Shown here piece by piece: positions 62,590-64,000 of a DNA stretch of 64,000 nucleotides. Under the pieces are notes generated by a model that was given only the letters and a program-made list of their open reading frames with translations, was not told where the DNA came from and did not search any database. This DNA comes from Erpobdella octoculata. Taxonomy: Eukaryota > Annelida > Clitellata > Hirudinida > Erpobdellidae. Position 1 is the first letter of the stretch. Every line of letters begins with the position of its first letter. The translations under genes and the position numbers were made by a program. The DNA lies in contig OZ022242.1 of the NCBI GenBank assembly GCA_963978895.1, positions 9,285,706-9,349,705 of the forward strand, written 5' to 3'.

Positions 62590-63418
62590 TTAAAAATCAG
62601 AAAATTCAAGACTATAGCTTTTACGAGCCCTTGGCTGAGACGAGTCCTTTACTTTGTTAAAGTATCTTGTATCCTCTGGACTTTTCATTTCAGGAACGTA
62701 ATCCGCAACAGCCTTATTAAAATGATAATTGACAACCAATTAATTTCATATATATATACAATTTCTGAAAAAGCCAGTTATTTTCTAATTTAATACAAGA
62801 ACGTGAAACAATGAAAAATAATACAAATACACTAAAAATGTGGCTTTATAATTTTATCTAGTTATCGCTATGAAATGTATTACTTGGTGAGCCAGTAACT
62901 GTGGCCAGTTGATAACGCTAAAGAACGCATGCTCGGCAATGTCATCCCCACCATTTTTCAAGTTTCCGATTCTTTTGCTCGTGTCAAGTTGTATTAGTTG
63001 TACCAGGAGATCCTTCAGTTCTTTTGAGAAAAAACTTGGACAGCGGAACTATAAAAATTAAACAACGGTCTCACTGTTTTGTGAATTAGTTGTTTTAAGG
63101 AAAGTCGTTTCAACTGTTTATTTCGTGCTTAATTTGGCAGGATCAGAACTATACGTATAACCTCTGTTTAATAATAATTAGAATGACATTAAAATTATAT
63201 AAATTTGTAGCGTCGTTGTTAATAATAATAATTTTATTATAATAGTTATTGTCATTATAAATTAAATAAAAATTATATGCATAGAAAATAATTACGTGTC
63301 CTTCGCAGATCTTTTCATATATCTCCTCTTCACTCAATCCATCAAATGGAAGTGAACCACCTGTCATTTCATACATCAGAATTCCAAAGGCCCACCAATC
63401 TACTTCAGTTTTGTAACC
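62590..63418 (-). CDS. PKA-like AGC kinase catalytic subunit, C-terminal exons (partial)
   Basis: Three in-phase exons: 63296-63418, 62884-63048 and 62590-62712. They give the last 136 aa; the N-terminal lobe and activation loop lie beyond the right edge. Exon 1 carries subdomain IX (GYKTEVDWWAFGILMYEM) and GSLPFDG, where PKA usually has PPF. Exon 2 has the C-lobe end with FSKELKDLL and KRIGNLKNG. Exon 3 is the AGC tail with VPEMKSPEDTRYFN in the place of the PKA DTSNF segment, ending in FSDF at the carboxyl end, as in PKA (FSEF) where the terminal Phe binds the PIF pocket. The tail is clearly diverged from standard PKA, so this may be a PRKX-like or lineage-specific relative. The reactions and partners are inferred from the family only. 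Confidence 0.85.
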
Positions 63419-64000
63419 CTTATCCAAAAAAAACATGGTAATCATGATATCAATTAAAAAAAAGTTAAAAAACTTATTCATTTATATGCGAGTTTATATT
63501 TAAAATTTCAGCTCAATTGGATGACGGGACTTCCTTCTCAGACCTTCCCCGATTGACCAATTTGAGGGGTTGTGAATGAACCCCAAAACTCAACAGAGTC
63601 AGAGTGCAATGTAATTGGGAACGGTATACGGTATATGCTTCAAGTTTTAACTTGATTGGATGACGGGAAGTGTGTTACACAAGAAATAAAATGAAAGAAA
63701 GTAAAAGTAATAGAAGGGATTTGAAATTACACTAGTATTTCCTCAATATTTTTTAATGAGACAATATTATATAGTTTAACTTTGTATACAAAAACTAACT
63801 CGGTCTCGCTAATTGCGAGCCAGTCCCAAGCCTGGATAGAAAAGGAGGGACTGCTAAAAAAATCAAATATTATGTAAGACAGGAAGTACTTAGGTGCTTC
63901 TTACATACTTTTATTTCAGTCTTAAAACACACGGTGTAAAGAACTATAAACTAATATACACAAAATACAAAAATTAAATAAATTTGAATTTTGTGAATAT
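63419..64000. other. Kinase intron with repeat pieces
   Basis: This is intronic to the kinase gene. The phrases CTCAATTGGATGACGGGA (63512) and TTGATTGGATGACGGGAAG (63655) recur in the family around 9420. The stretch GTCTTAAAACACACGGTGTA (63920) resembles about 37297-37325. No exon was recognised before the window ends. Confidence 0.55.

Overview
This window is nuclear DNA from an animal, most likely an invertebrate. The genes are split into small exons with GT-AG introns. The intergenic and intronic DNA is AT-rich and full of microsatellites, a tRNA-derived SINE, LINE pieces, a small LTR element and several classes of DNA transposon. The phylum cannot be named from the sequence alone. The protein set (p22phox, EXOG, Cdh1/FZR1, SCAF4/8, a PKA-like kinase) is general to metazoans. 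No CRISPR array, operon or other prokaryotic feature is present.

Six genes could be assembled exon by exon with consistent reading phase. From left to right they are: (1) a 242-aa protein with a pipsqueak/pogo-type HTH (+, 3850-7073); (2) mitochondrial nuclease EXOG (+, 8259-11518); (3) the APC/C activator Cdh1/Fizzy-related, FZR1 (-, 13018-17422, 12 coding exons); (4) the NADPH-oxidase subunit p22phox, CYBA (+, 24450-32435, six short exons, almost invisible as ORFs); (5) an SR-related CTD-associated factor, SCAF4/SCAF8 (-, 33259-60524, 18 coding exons, 1555 aa); (6) the C-terminal exons of a PKA-like AGC kinase (-, 62590-63418, continuing past the right edge). CYBA and SCAF converge with facing polyadenylation signals. 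FZR1 and CYBA are divergent and separated by about 7 kb of repeats. The genes are functionally unrelated; this is an ordinary animal gene neighbourhood.

Between and inside the genes lie: a LINE reverse-transcriptase relic (1-147); a ~1 kb element with ~80-bp inverted ends (2653-3657); a SINE (4139-4416); a decayed piggyBac-like element bounded by TTAA (5197-6693); three hAT-type elements with target-site duplications of 8 bp (27644-27894; 37651-40764, which keeps a decayed transposase; 47694-48978); a Tigger/pogo-like element (45160-46050); a 5'-truncated LINE with an open PHD/RT frame (56715-57565); and a ~1.7 kb LTR element with a tRNA-Leu primer site and a SAP-like N-terminus (58063-59735).

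The most distinctive repeat family has termini that read ACTAGCGGGGTTACCCGGCG beside (TA)n and carries a GC-rich internal minisatellite. Several copies are packed head-to-head at 19095-22440, and more lie at 46455-47300, 49280-50190 and 56061-56225. I found no convincing new gene system. The best leads are the cryptic short p22phox, the spliced pipsqueak-HTH gene, the 42-nt terminal exon that carries the Cdh1 IR tail, and the structure of the repeat families.
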